Shown: positions 4,605 through 5,333 of the stretch, piece by piece | How positions within the stretch are numbered: position 1 is the stretch's first letter | How the letters are laid out: each line of letters begins with the position of its first letter | Assembly: GCA_027622355.1 (NCBI GenBank) | Contig: JAQBZT010000210.1 | Location: 1-5,333 of the forward strand | Origin: a bacterium | GTDB lineage: Bacteria > UBA8248 | Direction of reading: 5' to 3' | Length of the DNA stretch: 5,333 nucleotides | Notes under the pieces: model-generated | What the model was told of the DNA's origin: nothing | The model's input: only the letters and a program-made list of their open reading frames with translations | The model's database searches: none | Translations under genes and position numbers: made by a program

Positions 4605-5333
4605 CTAATTCAGGAAAAGCGCTTCCATCTGTTGGTGATCGGCATAGCGGGCGAAGAGAATCACCCTGTCGCCCGCCTGAAGCATCGTGGAACCGGAGGG
4701 AAGAATCACTTCCCCCTTTCGGGAAATCGCACCGATCAAAACCCCCTCGGGAAGAGAGAGCTCTTTGATGGGAACCTCGGTCACGCCTTGCCGATCCTTC
4801 ACGACAAATTCAAGCGCTTCCAGATCTTCCCCGGGAAAGGTGAACATCGAGAGAATGCGGTCGCGCTGGAGGTGGCGCAGTATCCGATCGGCAACGGCAA
4901 GGCGCGCATTGACCACCACATCCACGCCCAGGGCATAAGCGGTCGCGAACATGTCGCCGCGCTTGATGAGCGCAATCACTTTTCCGGCCCCCATCTGTTT
5001 TCCGATGGCCGCGCTCAAAAGATTGGCCGCCTCGTCGCTGGTAACGCAGACAAAGATATCTGCTTTGCCGAGATTTTCTTCGGCCATCAGCTTGGAGTCC
5101 ACGCCATCGCCCTCGAGCACGAGAACGCCCGGAAGCTGCCCGGCCAATTCCTTGCAGCGTTCCGGATTTTTCTCGATGATCTTCACCCTGAACCCGAAAT
5201 CGGAAATCTGACGAGCCACCTCTGCCCCCACGCGTCCGCCGCCGACAATAACGACGTTGTGACCGGTGACTTTCCGGGCGCCGAACTTCTCCGCGATGAA
5301 ATTGGTGTCGGAAGGCGCACCCAGCAGATAAAG
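4605..5333 (-). CDS. trkA: Trk potassium uptake regulator TrkA, C-terminal half (partial)
   Basis: Peripheral NAD(H)/nucleotide-binding RCK protein that gates TrkH. The gene enters from the window's right edge; 242 codons are visible of the roughly 450 usual for TrkA, so the start lies outside. Visible residues 1-18 (LYLLGAPSDTNFIAEKFG) end the first RCK-C domain. Then NVVIVGGGRVGAEVA (26-40) begins the second Rossmann domain with its GxGxxG turn, followed by the acidic residue after strand two (VKIIEKN, 50-56, Glu54). GDGVD and FVCVTSDEAANLLSA follow, then the second RCK-C domain to the end (LPEGVLIGAISRKGEVILPS, AGDRVILFA). The frame is open through the window edge. The GTG at 5231 lies inside the glycine-rich turn and is not a start. 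It ends 32 bases before trkH, so both are expected on one transcript whose promoter is outside this window. Confidence 0.95.
   Translation of the reverse strand, partial: LYLLGAPSDTNFIAEKFGARKVTGHNVVIVGGGRVGAEVARQISDFGFRVKIIEKNPERCKELAGQLPGVLVLEGDGVDSKLMAEENLGKADIFVCVTSDEAANLLSAAIGKQMGAGKVIALIKRGDMFATAYALGVDVVVNARLAVADRILRHLQRDRILSMFTFPGEDLEALEFVVKDRQGVTEVPIKELSLPEGVLIGAISRKGEVILPSGSTMLQAGDRVILFARYADHQQMEALFLN

Noticed and set aside
4605..5231. TrkA as a complete 208-aa protein starting at GTG 5231
   Set aside because: This GTG codes for the valine inside the GGGRVG nucleotide-binding turn. The frame continues upstream to the window edge with matching TrkA sequence, so the gene is partial, not short.

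Overview
The window comes from a GC-rich bacterial chromosome, most likely an uncultured Gram-negative. Codon choice at third positions is GC-leaning, Shine-Dalgarno sites are normal, and a TrkA/TrkH potassium system sits beside a two-subunit CoA-transferase. The sequence does not settle the phylum. No mobile element, tRNA, rRNA or CRISPR array is visible.

Layout. A small orphan protein of unknown function (93-365) is the only convincing plus-strand gene. Everything else is read from the minus strand. Reading right to left in the direction of transcription: the second half of trkA runs in from the window edge (5333-4605). After 32 bases comes a complete trkH (4572-3121), giving the usual K+ uptake operon of a peripheral NAD-binding regulator plus a membrane channel. 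A 404-base non-coding gap follows (3120-2717). Its trkH-proximal part is extremely GC-rich and holds four short inverted repeats. Its scoA-proximal part is more AT-rich and holds a three-copy direct repeat around a possible promoter. Next come the A and B subunits of a 3-oxoacid/acetoacetyl CoA-transferase (2716-2003 and 1992-1330; gap 10 bases). After 47 more bases comes a sigma-70 ECF-type factor with a C-terminal SnoaL/NTF2-like domain (1282-362, TTG start). It may be co-transcribed with the CoA-transferase genes.

How the parts fit. TrkA and TrkH act together in potassium import. ScoA/ScoB (or AtoD/AtoA) form one enzyme that moves CoA between acyl-CoA and a 3-oxoacid, linking ketone-body or short-chain acid use to central metabolism. 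The sigma factor is the one unusual partner. Its region 2 is recognisable, its region 4 is divergent, it carries a nine-A run in the linker, and its fused C-terminal domain is of a type reported to modulate related ECF factors. The orphan gene and the sigma gene converge and share one CTAG for both stop codons.

Most of the window is ordinary. The points worth a second look are the sigma factor (region 4 and the A9 run), the repeat cluster upstream of scoA, and the row of hairpins after trkH. I see no strong case for an undescribed multi-gene system.
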